Assembly (NCBI GenBank): GCA_036554285.1
Contig: DATBNO010000016.1
Location: 234,865 to 298,864 of the forward strand
DNA from: JADGGM01 sp025449955
GTDB taxonomy: Bacteria; Gemmatimonadota; Gemmatimonadetes; Gemmatimonadales; Gemmatimonadaceae
Direction of reading: 5' to 3'
Length of the DNA stretch: 64,000 bases
A program made the translations under genes and the position numbers. Below the pieces are notes generated by a model that saw nothing but the letters and a program-made list of their open reading frames with translations, did no database searches and was not told the DNA's origin. Positions within the stretch are counted from its first letter, which is position 1; each line of letters opens with the position of its first letter. Positions 50,843 through 59,121 of the stretch are shown in pieces.

Positions 50843-51867
50843 TCCACGTCGACGGCCTCGACGCGCGGGTGGGGGCGTTCCGCTTACGCGGCGTGACGTT
50901 CAGCGTGCCGCGGGGCCAATATGGGGTGGTGATCGGACCCGCCGGCTCCGGCAAGACCACGCTCCTCGAGACGATCGCCGGCGTGATCGCGATGCAGGCC
51001 GGTCAGGTGTCGATCGACGGCCGCGACGTGACCGGCGCGTCGCCCGAGACGCGCCGGTTAGGCTTCGTGTACCAGCACGGCTACCTGTTCCCGCACCTGA
51101 GCGTGGAGCGGAACGTGACGTACGGCGCCTCCGATGCCGCGTTCGCCGGAGAGATCGCCGAGCGTGTCGGCGCGCGGGCGCTGTATGACCGGCCGGTGCG
51201 CGCGCTGAGCGGCGGCGAACGGCAGCTCGTGGCGTTGGCGCGCGCGCTGGCCGTTAGGCCGTCGGCCTTGCTGCTCGACGAGCCGTTCAGCGCGCTGGAT
51301 CCCCGCACGCGCACGCGGACGAGGCGCACCGTGCGCGCCCTGCATCGCGAGCTCGGCATCACCGTACTCCAAGTGACGCACGATTTCACCGAGGCCGGCC
51401 TGTTGGGCGACGTCGCGATCCTGCTCGATCAGGGGCGCGTATTGCAGTCCGGGCCGCCCGAGGGCGTGTTTCGGCGGCCGGCGTCGGCGTACATCGCGGA
51501 GTTCCTTGGCGCGGAGAACGTGTTCTCCGGAACGGTGCGTGCGTTAGGCGACGGAGCGTTGGAGTTCCGGTCCGGGCCGCTCACCATCCACACGGTTGGG
51601 GACGCGGCCGACGGCGCGACGCACGCGGTGATTCGGGCGGAAGAGATCGTGTTGTCGCTGGAGCCGAGTCCGACGTCGGCCCGGAACCAGTTCGCCGGAA
51701 CGATCGAAGAAGTGGCGACGTTGGGCGCGCTCACGAAGGTGACGCTCGACGTGGGCGGCGTGCCGCTCGCGGCGGCGCTCACGACGCGATCGGCGGAGGA
51801 GCTGGCGTTAGTTCGCGGCGGGCGCGTATACGCATCGTTCAAGGCGATGGCGGTGCACCTCTGCTGA
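50839..51867 (+). CDS. Molybdate/tungstate-type ABC transporter ATPase (ModC/WtpC-like) with TOBE domain
   Basis: This 342-aa ATPase has Walker A GPAGSGKTTL, signature LSGGERQLVALA, Walker B ALLLDEPFSALDP and H-loop VTHDFTEA, then a C-terminal TOBE-like domain (from about residue 235, NVFSGTVRALGDGALEF and FAGTIEEVATLGALTKVTLDV). TOBE domains in this family bind oxyanions or act as regulatory modules. It completes the importer encoded by the binding-protein and permease genes. Its 3' end overlaps the convergent hypothetical gene by 29 bp. Confidence 0.92.
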   Translation: MIHVDGLDARVGAFRLRGVTFSVPRGQYGVVIGPAGSGKTTLLETIAGVIAMQAGQVSIDGRDVTGASPETRRLGFVYQHGYLFPHLSVERNVTYGASDAAFAGEIAERVGARALYDRPVRALSGGERQLVALARALAVRPSALLLDEPFSALDPRTRTRTRRTVRALHRELGITVLQVTHDFTEAGLLGDVAILLDQGRVLQSGPPEGVFRRPASAYIAEFLGAENVFSGTVRALGDGALEFRSGPLTIHTVGDAADGATHAVIRAEEIVLSLEPSPTSARNQFAGTIEEVATLGALTKVTLDVGGVPLAAALTTRSAEELALVRGGRVYASFKAMAVHLC

Positions 51868-52201
51868 CTTTCTGATCGTCGCCCCGGGTGAGATGCTGCG
51901 TCAAGAAGCGCTGCCCTTCGCCGATCCGCTCGATCTCGATCGCCATCGCGTCGACCGATTGCTCGAGATGCGCGAGGCGGTCGCCGACTCCCGCGGGTAA
52001 CGTCTGCGTCGTCGTTGCCTCTCTGCGCTGGCGGATCGCCGCGGTGTACCACCACATGAGAAGCAGGGTGACGAGCGTAAGGCCGCCATGCACGCCGCTA
52101 TGGAGCGGCTCGCCGTCGGCGGCGGCCACCAAGCCGCCGAGGAAGTTGAGCGAAGCGAAGGCCGCGCCCACGGTCATCCAGGTCTTGTAGCGCCGAGTCA
52201 T
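51839..52201 (-). CDS. Hypothetical membrane protein with C-terminal coiled coil
   Basis: This 120-aa protein has two TM helices (WMTVGAAFASLNFLGGLVAAA and GLTLVTLLLMWWYTAAI) followed by a cytosolic coiled coil (GDRLAHLEQSVDAMAIEIERIGEGQRFLTQHL). GGAGG lies 8 bp before the chosen ATG at 52201; an upstream ATG at 52237 is possible. The EIERIGEGQRF segment is of a kind seen in many short membrane proteins of unknown role. It overlaps the ATPase gene tail to tail. Confidence 0.75.
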   Translation of the reverse strand: MTRRYKTWMTVGAAFASLNFLGGLVAAADGEPLHSGVHGGLTLVTLLLMWWYTAAIRQRREATTTQTLPAGVGDRLAHLEQSVDAMAIEIERIGEGQRFLTQHLTRGDDQKVSRGAPPSP

Positions 52202-52438
52202 GAGGACCGCCTCCGGTTGTTGCCAACGAACTCCCACGATGCCGACAAAGGAAATCCCTTTCGTCCAATCCGTTAGGCGAACGCCGAGGTTCCGGAACCC
52301 GACCGGCTTGACCCTGGCCCCGGTGGGCGAGCTGCTGCATATTGAATTCGCTCACTCAGAGATAGTGACCTCCCCTCCAGTCCGCCAATTGCAAGCACGC
52401 CCGAGCTCCAGCGAACGAGCGGCGTGCGCGCTTCCCCC

Positions 52439-55072
52439 GTGACACAAATCTCCGACCGCTCGACCTTCGCTGCCGCCATCGCCGAGCGATACCGCCTCGA
52501 ACGCGAGCTCGGCCGCGGCGGGATGGCGACTGTTTACCTCGCCGAAGACGTGAAGCACCATCGCGGCGTGGCGATCAAGGTGCTCCACGCCGAGCTCTCC
52601 GCGGTGCTGGGACCAGAACGGTTCCTCAAGGAGATCGAGCTCACCGCCAACCTTCAGCACCCGCACATCCTTCCGCTGTTCGATTCGGGTTCGGCCGTTG
52701 GATTGCTGTACTACGTCATGCCGTACGTCGAAGGCGAAACGCTGCGCGCGCGCCTCGAGCGGGAGAGCCAGCTCCCGGTTGGCGACGCGCTGCGCATCGC
52801 GACCGAGGTCGCCGACGCGCTCGACTACGCGCATCGGCATGGTGTGATTCACCGCGACATCAAGCCGGAGAATATTCTGATTCGCGACGGCCACGCGCTG
52901 GTGGCCGATTTCGGCATCGCGCTCGCCGTCGAGCAAGCGGGTGGAATGCGGATTACGCAGACGGGCCTGTCGCTCGGGACACCACAGTACATGAGTCCCG
53001 AGCAGGCGATGGGCGAGCGGACGATCGGCCCGCGCTCCGACCTCTACTCGCTCGGCGCGATCACCTACGAGATGCTGTTAGGCGAGCCGCCCTTCACCGG
53101 CCCAACGGCGCAGGCCATCGTGGCGCAGGTGATCACGGCGGAGCCGCGGTCACTCACGGCCCAACGCAAGAGCGTTCCGGCGGCCGTCGAGGAGGCTGTG
53201 CGGAGGGCGCTGGAGAAACTTCCCGCCGACCGGTTCGCCGGTGCGAACGAATTCGCGACCGCGCTGGCGGCGGAATCGCCGGCGGGACGCCGGGCGACGC
53301 CGCGTCCCGGACGTGCCGGCGGGCGCCGCACGGCGCTCGGCGCGGCTGCTGCGTTAGGCCTGATCGCCGGACTGGCCATTGGCGCCGCCTGGGCCGGCTC
53401 GAGGCATTCCGGGAGCGGGGCGACCGTCACGGCGCGCCGCAGCATTCTCGACCCCGACGCGACCGACACTCGCGGCAATTTCGTTCGGCACACGGTGTCG
53501 CCCGACGGCCGGATCGTCGTGTCGATCGACGACAACGATCCCACCGGGCGTCTCACGCTCCGCCGGCTCGACCAGCTCACGACGACGACGATCGCCGGCA
53601 CCGAGTCCGGCCGGAGTCCATTCATCTCCTGGGATTCGCGCACCGTCGGCTTCGTGAACGGGGTACAGCTGCAAACGGCCCCGATCGATGGTGGACCGCC
53701 AACGACGGTCCCGAACGCGCGCACCGGCGTGATCGGGGCGCCGACGTGGACGCCCGACGGCCGCATCGTATTCACCGACTTGCGCGGCGGTCTCTCGGTG
53801 ATTCGCCCCGACGGCGGCGGCCTGCGACAACTGACGACGCCCGACAGCGGCGACGTGCACATCTCGCCGAGCCTTTTGCCTAACGGAAAGGGCGTGTTGT
53901 TCACGGTCTCGGCCGTGTCGGCCGAGACCCGCACGCAAGCGCCGAAGGCCGCTGTCGTTCCGCTCGCCGGCGGCCCGGTGCGGATCATCGCCAACGACGC
54001 CGCCGCGCCACAATACGACGATGGCCACATCCTGTTCGTGCGCGGGGATGGCAGCTTGGCGGCGATGCCGTTCGACGAGGCGACACTGGGCGCCACCGGC
54101 GATGCGCAGCCGTTAGGCGATCGCGTGGCGATGGGGTTGGGCGGCGTGGCATACCTGAGCGTTGGGCGCGGCGTGCTGATCTATCAGAGCGCCACGCCGA
54201 CGCGCCTCGTGATGATGGACCGCACCGGCGTCCAACGGACGCTGCTCGGCCAACCGGCCGGCTATCACCGGCCCAGCACCTCACCGAGCGGGCGGACGAT
54301 CGCGCTCGACATCCAGGGAGACCGGGAAGGGCGGCGCGACGTCTGGCTGCTCGACCTTGCGTCCGGCACCCTCTCTCGCCTAACGAACGTCGGCGATGGG
54401 CACGATCCGGACTGGACGCCCGACGGCCGCCGGATCACGTTCCTGACGAATCGACCTGCCCAACCGGTGTTCACGGTTCCCGTCGATCGCAGCACGCCGC
54501 CCGTCCCGTTTCACTTTGCCCCGAATTTCGACTGGCGCCAAATCGACACGCCGGGTGGCTGGCTGCCGAACGGCCGCGCGTATCTGGCCGGGTCGCTCGA
54601 TGACATCTGGTTGCTCGAGGCCGATGGCTCGGTGCCGGTACCACTGGCGAATTCGCCCGCGAAAGAGACGGCGCCGACCCCGTCGCCCGATGGGCGGTGG
54701 TTCGCGTACGTGAGCAACGAGAGTGGACGCGAGGAAGTGTATGTGCAGGCGCTCAAGACCTCGGGCGCGCGCACGCAGGTCTCTCGCGCCGGCGGGTCGT
54801 CGCCCGCGTGGGCGCCCGGTGGCCGAGCGCTGTACTACCTCGAGCCTAACGGAACCAGATCGAATCTCATCGAAGTGACACTCGACCTCCGAGCGGCGCC
54901 CGCGGTGTCGGGCCGTGAGCAGCTCGTCGCGGGCCTGGCGAGCGATCGCGTCGACAACCACGCCAACTTCGCCGTCATGCCGGACGACCAGCACTTCGTG
55001 GTCGTGGTGCCCGATTCGGGACAGGGTACGGTCGAAGTGACGGGATGGCAGGCGGCACTAAAGCATCGATAG
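52439..55072 (+). CDS. Ser/Thr protein kinase with C-terminal TolB/WD40-like beta-propeller
   Basis: This 877-aa transmembrane kinase has an N-terminal PknB-type kinase domain with P-loop GRGGMATV (25-32), ATP-binding K47 (AIKVL), catalytic HRD (138-140), DFG (157-159) and the APE-equivalent SPEQA. One TM helix is at about 298-318. The extracytoplasmic part of about 550 residues is made of TolB/WD40-like blades (SPDGRIV, WTPDGRI, SPSGRTIALD, WTPDGRRITFLTN, SPDGRWFAYVSNESGREEVYVQ). This kinase-propeller fusion is abundant in Gemmatimonadota and Acidobacteriota. The start is GTG at 52439; GTG 52424 is an alternative. Confidence 0.93.
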   Translation: MTQISDRSTFAAAIAERYRLERELGRGGMATVYLAEDVKHHRGVAIKVLHAELSAVLGPERFLKEIELTANLQHPHILPLFDSGSAVGLLYYVMPYVEGETLRARLERESQLPVGDALRIATEVADALDYAHRHGVIHRDIKPENILIRDGHALVADFGIALAVEQAGGMRITQTGLSLGTPQYMSPEQAMGERTIGPRSDLYSLGAITYEMLLGEPPFTGPTAQAIVAQVITAEPRSLTAQRKSVPAAVEEAVRRALEKLPADRFAGANEFATALAAESPAGRRATPRPGRAGGRRTALGAAAALGLIAGLAIGAAWAGSRHSGSGATVTARRSILDPDATDTRGNFVRHTVSPDGRIVVSIDDNDPTGRLTLRRLDQLTTTTIAGTESGRSPFISWDSRTVGFVNGVQLQTAPIDGGPPTTVPNARTGVIGAPTWTPDGRIVFTDLRGGLSVIRPDGGGLRQLTTPDSGDVHISPSLLPNGKGVLFTVSAVSAETRTQAPKAAVVPLAGGPVRIIANDAAAPQYDDGHILFVRGDGSLAAMPFDEATLGATGDAQPLGDRVAMGLGGVAYLSVGRGVLIYQSATPTRLVMMDRTGVQRTLLGQPAGYHRPSTSPSGRTIALDIQGDREGRRDVWLLDLASGTLSRLTNVGDGHDPDWTPDGRRITFLTNRPAQPVFTVPVDRSTPPVPFHFAPNFDWRQIDTPGGWLPNGRAYLAGSLDDIWLLEADGSVPVPLANSPAKETAPTPSPDGRWFAYVSNESGREEVYVQALKTSGARTQVSRAGGSSPAWAPGGRALYYLEPNGTRSNLIEVTLDLRAAPAVSGREQLVAGLASDRVDNHANFAVMPDDQHFVVVVPDSGQGTVEVTGWQAALKHR

Positions 55073-55104
55073 GACGCGTACTCCGTTAGTGACCGTGGAG
55101 ACCA

Positions 55105-55133
55105 TTGTAAATCCGCCTCCACAGTGCTATATT
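55105..55133 (+). promoter_or_regulatory. Sigma70-type promoter upstream of the cspA leader
   Basis: TTGTAA (55105-55110) and TATATT (55128-55133) are separated by exactly 17 bp, giving 4/6 and 5/6 matches to consensus. It lies in an AT-richer spacer after the kinase gene. Transcription should start near 55140. Confidence 0.6.
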
Positions 55134-55139
55134 CCCTTC

Positions 55140-55212
55140 CAAGGACACGCGCACAGCGCGCTGTCGACAGGCATATGGATTTGGGGCCCGCCAACATTGC
55201 GGGCCCTTTTTT
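55140..55212 (+). ncRNA. Candidate short RNA or attenuated leader upstream of cspA
   Basis: The promoter at 55105-55133 and the terminator at 55184-55212 bracket a transcript of about 73 nt. It contains the palindrome ACAGCGCGCTGT and the terminator stem. It could be a stand-alone small RNA, or the prematurely terminated 5' leader of cspA, whose start codon is 135 bp beyond the T-run. A 20-codon frame starting at 55176 overlaps the terminator but lacks a good ribosome site. No known RNA family is recognised. Confidence 0.5.
55184..55212 (+). terminator. Strong intrinsic terminator
   Basis: GGGCCCGC (55184-55191) and GCGGGCCC (55199-55206) form a perfect 8-bp stem with a 7-nt loop, followed by six T residues. 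It is the clearest terminator in the window and stands between the kinase gene and cspA. Confidence 0.9.
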
Positions 55213-55346
55213 GTTCGAGTCGTTGCCGTCGGTTTGACGGCGCCCCTTCGTGAGGGTTGTCACGAGCACGTTGTCGTCGGTCCGTACAGCATCTGGTCGC
55301 AAGACCGCGCTCCGACCACAGCACAGATCATTTCGAGGAGCACATC

Positions 55347-55559
55347 ATGCGTACGACCGGCGTAGTAAAGTGGTTCAACGATGCGAAGGGCTTTGGCTTC
55401 GTCACGCCCTCCGATGGACAGAAAGATTGCTTCGTGCACCACTCGGCCATCCAGGGCGAAGGCTTCAAGTCGCTCGCCGAAGGCGAGACGGTGGAGTTCG
55501 ATATGGTGCAAGGCCAGAAGGGCCCGGCGGCGGAGAACGTGACCCGCGTGGCCCGCTAG
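55347..55559 (+). CDS. cspA: Cold-shock protein (CspA family)
   Basis: This 70-aa single-stranded nucleic-acid-binding protein has a five-stranded OB fold with RNP1 (KGFGFV) and RNP2 (CFVHHSAI). It starts RTTGVVKWFNDAKGFGF, as expected. GAGGAG lies 6 bp before the ATG. The mRNA probably has a long 5' leader of about 200 nt containing a terminator. Family members act as RNA chaperones in cold or growth transitions. Confidence 0.95.
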   Translation: MRTTGVVKWFNDAKGFGFVTPSDGQKDCFVHHSAIQGEGFKSLAEGETVEFDMVQGQKGPAAENVTRVAR

Positions 55560-55681
55560 CGAACGAGGAGTTCACATTCATCGAGGAACGCGCCGCGTGC
55601 GGCGCGTTCCTCGGTGACTCGAGCGCCGGTTGGTTGACGCAAGTCGCACCAGCCGGCGCTCGATCCTTGTATGGAGGTTCG

Positions 55682-56227
55682 ATGATCGACACCCTGAACT
55701 CGCAGCCGCTTACCGACAGTCCCCTCTGGGCCGAACGTCCTTCATTCCTCGCCTCGCACCGCGCGCTGTCCGTGTGTACGCGCGAGCTCGAGCTGCTTGC
55801 CGTGAGCGTCGTGCGCGGAGTGGCCGCGCTGACTAACGCAGGACTGGACGCGAAGTCGAAGGAACGCCTCTCGCCCGGCCGCTGCATCGTGCAGCTGGGA
55901 CCGGTGGCGCTCACCATCACGTGGCTGCGAAGCACGATCGACTCGGTGGCCGACGGCGATCTGCTCGTCATCATCTGGCACGGCGCCGTCGCACCGCGCG
56001 GCGAGCATCTGCCGGAGCGCATGACGACGCGGCACAACCCGCTCGCCGTGAAATCGCTCTGGGAAGCGGTGTTCGTGGCGGCTGGTACGGATCAGGCAAC
56101 ATGGGCGTGGCAGCCGAAGGCCGACGCGACCACCAGTTTTTCGTCGGTCGACCTTGCCGCGCAGTGTGTCGAGCGACTGCGCGTCGCCTACGAAGAGTGC
56201 CGCATCGACGATACCGCTGTCGCGTGA
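55682..56227 (+). CDS. Hypothetical protein
   Basis: This 181-aa soluble protein starts at an ATG with GGAGG 7 bp upstream. It is a mixed alpha/beta sequence without signal peptide or TM helices (CIVQLGPVALTITWLRSTID, DLLVIIWHGAVAPRG, VKSLWEAVFVAAGTDQATWAW). No family is recognised. It lies 122 bp after cspA. An inverted repeat GGAACGCGCCGC/GCGGCGCGTTCC (about 55583-55609) between them may terminate cspA. Confidence 0.7.
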   Translation: MIDTLNSQPLTDSPLWAERPSFLASHRALSVCTRELELLAVSVVRGVAALTNAGLDAKSKERLSPGRCIVQLGPVALTITWLRSTIDSVADGDLLVIIWHGAVAPRGEHLPERMTTRHNPLAVKSLWEAVFVAAGTDQATWAWQPKADATTSFSSVDLAAQCVERLRVAYEECRIDDTAVA

Positions 56228-56260
56228 TCGCGCGGCTGGGTTAGGAGTAGCGCCGGTCGT

Positions 56261-56860
56261 CTAACGCGACAGGCGGAGCGTGATGCCTCCGGAGCGGAAC
56301 GTCTTCGCTTCGAGGAGTTTGAGCTCCTGGTGCCGTTCGAGCTTCCCGAGCAGCGGTTCACCGTGCCCCGCGATCACCGGATGCAGCCAGAGCCGGTATT
56401 CGTCGATCAGGCCTGCCTCTCCGAAAGCCGCCGCGATGCGCCCCCCGCCGGCAATGATCATATCCCGCCCGGGAGCCTGCTTCATCCGAGCGACGTCGTC
56501 GGCAATCGAGCCGGTCGCAAGCCTCGAGTTGCGCCACGACGCCGATGTCAGCGAGTGCGAGTACACGACCTTCTGGATGTCGTCGACGTATCGCGAGAAC
56601 TGCTTCTCGAAATCGGAGCTCGCCGGATTGGTTGCTAACGCCGGCCAATGCCGCTGCCACAGCTCGAAGCTCACGCGGCCCATGAGGAACGTGTCGACCG
56701 TCTCCAGCTGACGCCACACCTCGTCGAACATCTCGGCGCTGTCTTCGGACCGCGCGGCGCGGGGCGTCCACCCGCCCGCATTGAATCCGTCGAGCGTCAT
56801 GCCCATGAGCAGAACCACCCGCCGCGTCCCATCGCCTTCCCGCCCTGTCTGCTGTGTCAT
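56261..56860 (-). CDS. Dihydrofolate-reductase-like (RibD C-terminal domain) protein
   Basis: This 199-aa protein belongs to the RibD_C/DHFR-like family common in bacteria (VVLLMGMTLDGFNAGGW, FLMGRVSFELWQRHWPAL, DMIIAGGGRIAAAF, IDEYRLWLHPVIAGHGEPLL). These proteins bind NADPH in a DHFR fold; most have unknown substrates. I chose the ATG at 56860 because GGGAG lies 9 bp upstream; the longer reading (start 56911) adds a stretch without homology. It ends convergent with the hypothetical gene. Confidence 0.9.
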   Translation of the reverse strand: MTQQTGREGDGTRRVVLLMGMTLDGFNAGGWTPRAARSEDSAEMFDEVWRQLETVDTFLMGRVSFELWQRHWPALATNPASSDFEKQFSRYVDDIQKVVYSHSLTSASWRNSRLATGSIADDVARMKQAPGRDMIIAGGGRIAAAFGEAGLIDEYRLWLHPVIAGHGEPLLGKLERHQELKLLEAKTFRSGGITLRLSR

Positions 56861-57159
56861 CGTCGTTTTCTCCCCTGCGTAATCACGCCCGACTGATTGT
56901 TCGCCTCTCATTCATACGTCGGATGGGACCCACTGCGATCGACATCGCAGCGAATTGGCGTCCGGGTGGCTTCAGCATGCCTCAGGCCACATCGGGACTC
57001 ACGCGCACTGCCGATGGCTCGACCTTCATCGGCCAGTTGCTTAACGCCGTGCCGAATCCGATTGTGAAGGGGCGGTTGTGCGCGTGCGAGGGTGGCTCGC
57101 CGCCGCCGCGCGGCTACTCGCCTTACCGGAGCCAAGACTCACCACATGCGGAGCACGTG
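56861..57159. other. Divergent spacer
   Basis: This gap between the DHFR-like gene and the hydrolase holds an in-frame upstream extension of the hydrolase frame (from 56923) with no SD and no family features. I see no convincing promoter, repeat or RNA in it. Confidence 0.3.
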
Positions 57160-58572
57160 ATGTCGTACCGGTCGACCGCCGTCGCTTCGATTGCGAGCTC
57201 GAGGGCGCGGCACGCACTCCTGCCGCTGATCATTCTCGCTGTGTTAGTCCTCGCCGCGGCCGCGCCATTTGCGGCGACGACGTCGGTGCCGGGTCGTATC
57301 ACACCGGTTGCCGAATCCTTCGACGTCGGCATGATGCACGTCGAACGCTTCGGCACGCGTGGACGGCAAGCGGTCATTTTCATCCCGGCGCTCTTCTGCG
57401 GATCCTGGCAGTGGAATCGCGAGATCGACTCGCTTGCGAGTCGGTACGATGTCTACGCGCTGACCCTGCCCGGTTTTGATGGTCGCTCCTTCGCCGCCGC
57501 CGGAGACACCGCGTCGCCTAACCTGATGCAGCACGCGGCGGCCGACATCTCGCGGCTGATCCAGGGCCGTCGCCTTGCCCATCCGATCATCGTCGGCCAC
57601 AGCCTGGGCGGCACGCTCGCCGTGTTGTTCGGCGCGACCTACGCGGACGAACCGGGCGCCATCATCGCAGTCGAAGGCGGATATCCGATCGCCTCTGACG
57701 CCGCGAAGCGCACCGCGGCCGCACAGGCGAGCGCGGCGCCGTACGACAGCGCGACACCGTCGACGCTCGCGAGCGTGCTGCGCACGCGCATGCTCCGCTA
57801 TGTGATCACGAGTCCGGCGGACGTCGATTCGGTGGGGAAGTACGCTGCGCTGAGCGATCCGGCCGCGATCGCAGCGTGGATGCGCGCGGCGCTTTCGCTC
57901 GATCTCACTCCCCGGTTGCGCGAGATCCGTGCGCCGCTGCTCGAGATCGTGCCGTTCGACACGACCATCGATCCGTACCAGGGATTCGCGAGCCACGCCG
58001 CAAAAGCCCAGGCGTACACCACGTGGCTCTCGCACGCGCCTAACGGATCGCTGCGGGTGATCGATCATGCTCGGCATTTCGTGATGTTCGACCAGCCGGC
58101 CGCGTTCGACGACGTGCTGCTGGCGGCGATCCGGTCTCACGGCGCGGGCACCGAGAGCGCGCCGCTGGACACGGCCGCGATTCTGTCGAATGCGCGCCCC
58201 GACATCGAGGCGGCGAACGCCGCGTGGGTCCCCGCTCTTCGCAATCACGACGCGGCGTCCATCGCCGCCGCCTACTCGGACAGCGGACTGTTCATCGCCG
58301 GCAACGGCAGCGTGACGCGGGGCCGAGCGGCGGTCGCGCAGCTCTATGCATCGCGGTTCCCGAATCAACCACCAATTCGTGGCGGCGCTGTAAAGACAGA
58401 CGGGCTGACTGTTCTTTCGCCAATGCGCATCGTCGAATGGGGACACGCCTGGCTCGACCTTGCGCCGGATCACGGTAACGGGCCGTCCGTGCGATCAGGC
58501 GGTCAGTACCTCACGGTTTGGGCGCGCGAAGCGGACGGACACTGGCGGATCAGGCGCAATTTGACATTCTGA
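57160..58572 (+). CDS. Exported alpha/beta hydrolase fused to a SnoaL/DUF4440-like domain
   Basis: This 470-aa protein has a signal anchor (LLPLIILAVLVLAAAAPFAA, about residues 18-37). An alpha/beta-hydrolase domain (about 60-335) has the nucleophile elbow GHSLGG, oxyanion region FIPALFCGSW, and probable catalytic His in DHARHFVMFD. A C-terminal cone-fold domain of the SnoaL/DUF4440 type follows (about 350-470, AANAAWVPALRNHDAASIAAAYSDSGLFI). The combination is unusual. The ATG at 57160 has GGAG 6 bp upstream. The substrate is unknown. Confidence 0.85.
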   Translation: MSYRSTAVASIASSRARHALLPLIILAVLVLAAAAPFAATTSVPGRITPVAESFDVGMMHVERFGTRGRQAVIFIPALFCGSWQWNREIDSLASRYDVYALTLPGFDGRSFAAAGDTASPNLMQHAAADISRLIQGRRLAHPIIVGHSLGGTLAVLFGATYADEPGAIIAVEGGYPIASDAAKRTAAAQASAAPYDSATPSTLASVLRTRMLRYVITSPADVDSVGKYAALSDPAAIAAWMRAALSLDLTPRLREIRAPLLEIVPFDTTIDPYQGFASHAAKAQAYTTWLSHAPNGSLRVIDHARHFVMFDQPAAFDDVLLAAIRSHGAGTESAPLDTAAILSNARPDIEAANAAWVPALRNHDAASIAAAYSDSGLFIAGNGSVTRGRAAVAQLYASRFPNQPPIRGGAVKTDGLTVLSPMRIVEWGHAWLDLAPDHGNGPSVRSGGQYLTVWAREADGHWRIRRNLTF

Positions 58573-58586
58573 AGAAGTTCCCGGTT

Positions 58587-58617
58587 GGGGGAAGCGGCCG
58601 CCGACGCTGCCGTCCCC
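58587..58617. repeat. Intergenic GGGGAAGCGGC hairpin element, copy 3
   Basis: Fourteen bases after the hydrolase stop lies GGGGGAAGCGGC followed by an imperfect complement ending GTCCCC. The opening GGGGAAGCGGC is shared with the element at 20656. It could act as a terminator before the ArsR operator. Confidence 0.4.
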
Positions 58618-58644
58618 TGCGCTCTTGACGCCGGGAGGCGCCGC

Positions 58645-58672
58645 ATGTATTTAACCTCAAGGTTAAATACAT
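58645..58672. promoter_or_regulatory. ArsR-type operator overlapping the start of the regulator gene
   Basis: ATGTATTTAACCT (58645-58657) and AGGTTAAATACAT (58660-58672) are perfect 13-bp arms around CA, ending one base before the ArsR start codon. It is AT-rich and is of the TTTAACC-N-GGTTAAA type expected for autoregulated ArsR-SRPBCC pairs. The site leaves little room for a Shine-Dalgarno, so the transcript may be leaderless or nearly so. Confidence 0.85.
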
Positions 58673-58673
58673 C

Positions 58674-59084
58674 ATGCCAGTCGATTCGCTGAGCGCTACG
58701 CTCGCCGCCATCGCCGACCCCACACGGCGCGCCATCCTCGGACGGCTCGCCCGCGGCGAGTCGTCCGTCACCGCGCTGGCGAAACCGTTTCGGATGAGCC
58801 TTCCCGCCGTCTCCAAGCACCTCAAGGTGTTGGAACGCGCCGGGCTCGTCGAGCGAGGGCGCGACGCGCAGTGGCGGCCGTGCCGCCTGCGCGCCCAACC
58901 GCTGCAGAAGGTCGCGGAATGGGCCGAACCATTCCGCCGGTTCTGGGAGGGAAGCTTCGACCGCCTCGACGCCTATCTCCACGACATGACGGCGCCGCCG
59001 CCGCCGGCGGCCGCCCACCGGCATCGCCTAACGAAGCGCACGCGGCGGCAGCGCCAGGCGGCGCGCCGCGGACGGCGGCGGTGA
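58674..59084 (+). CDS. ArsR-family winged-helix repressor
   Basis: This 136-aa regulator has an ArsR HTH (LAAIADPTRRAILGRLARG, then MSLPAVSKHLKVLERAGLV) with no metal-binding CxC motif in helix 3, so it is unlikely to be a metalloid sensor. The C-terminus ends in a Pro/Arg-rich tail of about 30 residues. It belongs to the subgroup encoded next to SRPBCC (AHSA1) proteins. It should bind the dyad directly upstream. A frameshift near the tail cannot be excluded, since another frame continues to the SRPBCC start. Confidence 0.9.
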   Translation: MPVDSLSATLAAIADPTRRAILGRLARGESSVTALAKPFRMSLPAVSKHLKVLERAGLVERGRDAQWRPCRLRAQPLQKVAEWAEPFRRFWEGSFDRLDAYLHDMTAPPPPAAAHRHRLTKRTRRQRQAARRGRRR

Positions 59085-59121
59085 CGGTGCGCGACGACCG
59101 CGCCTCCCGGAAGAAGGCCGC

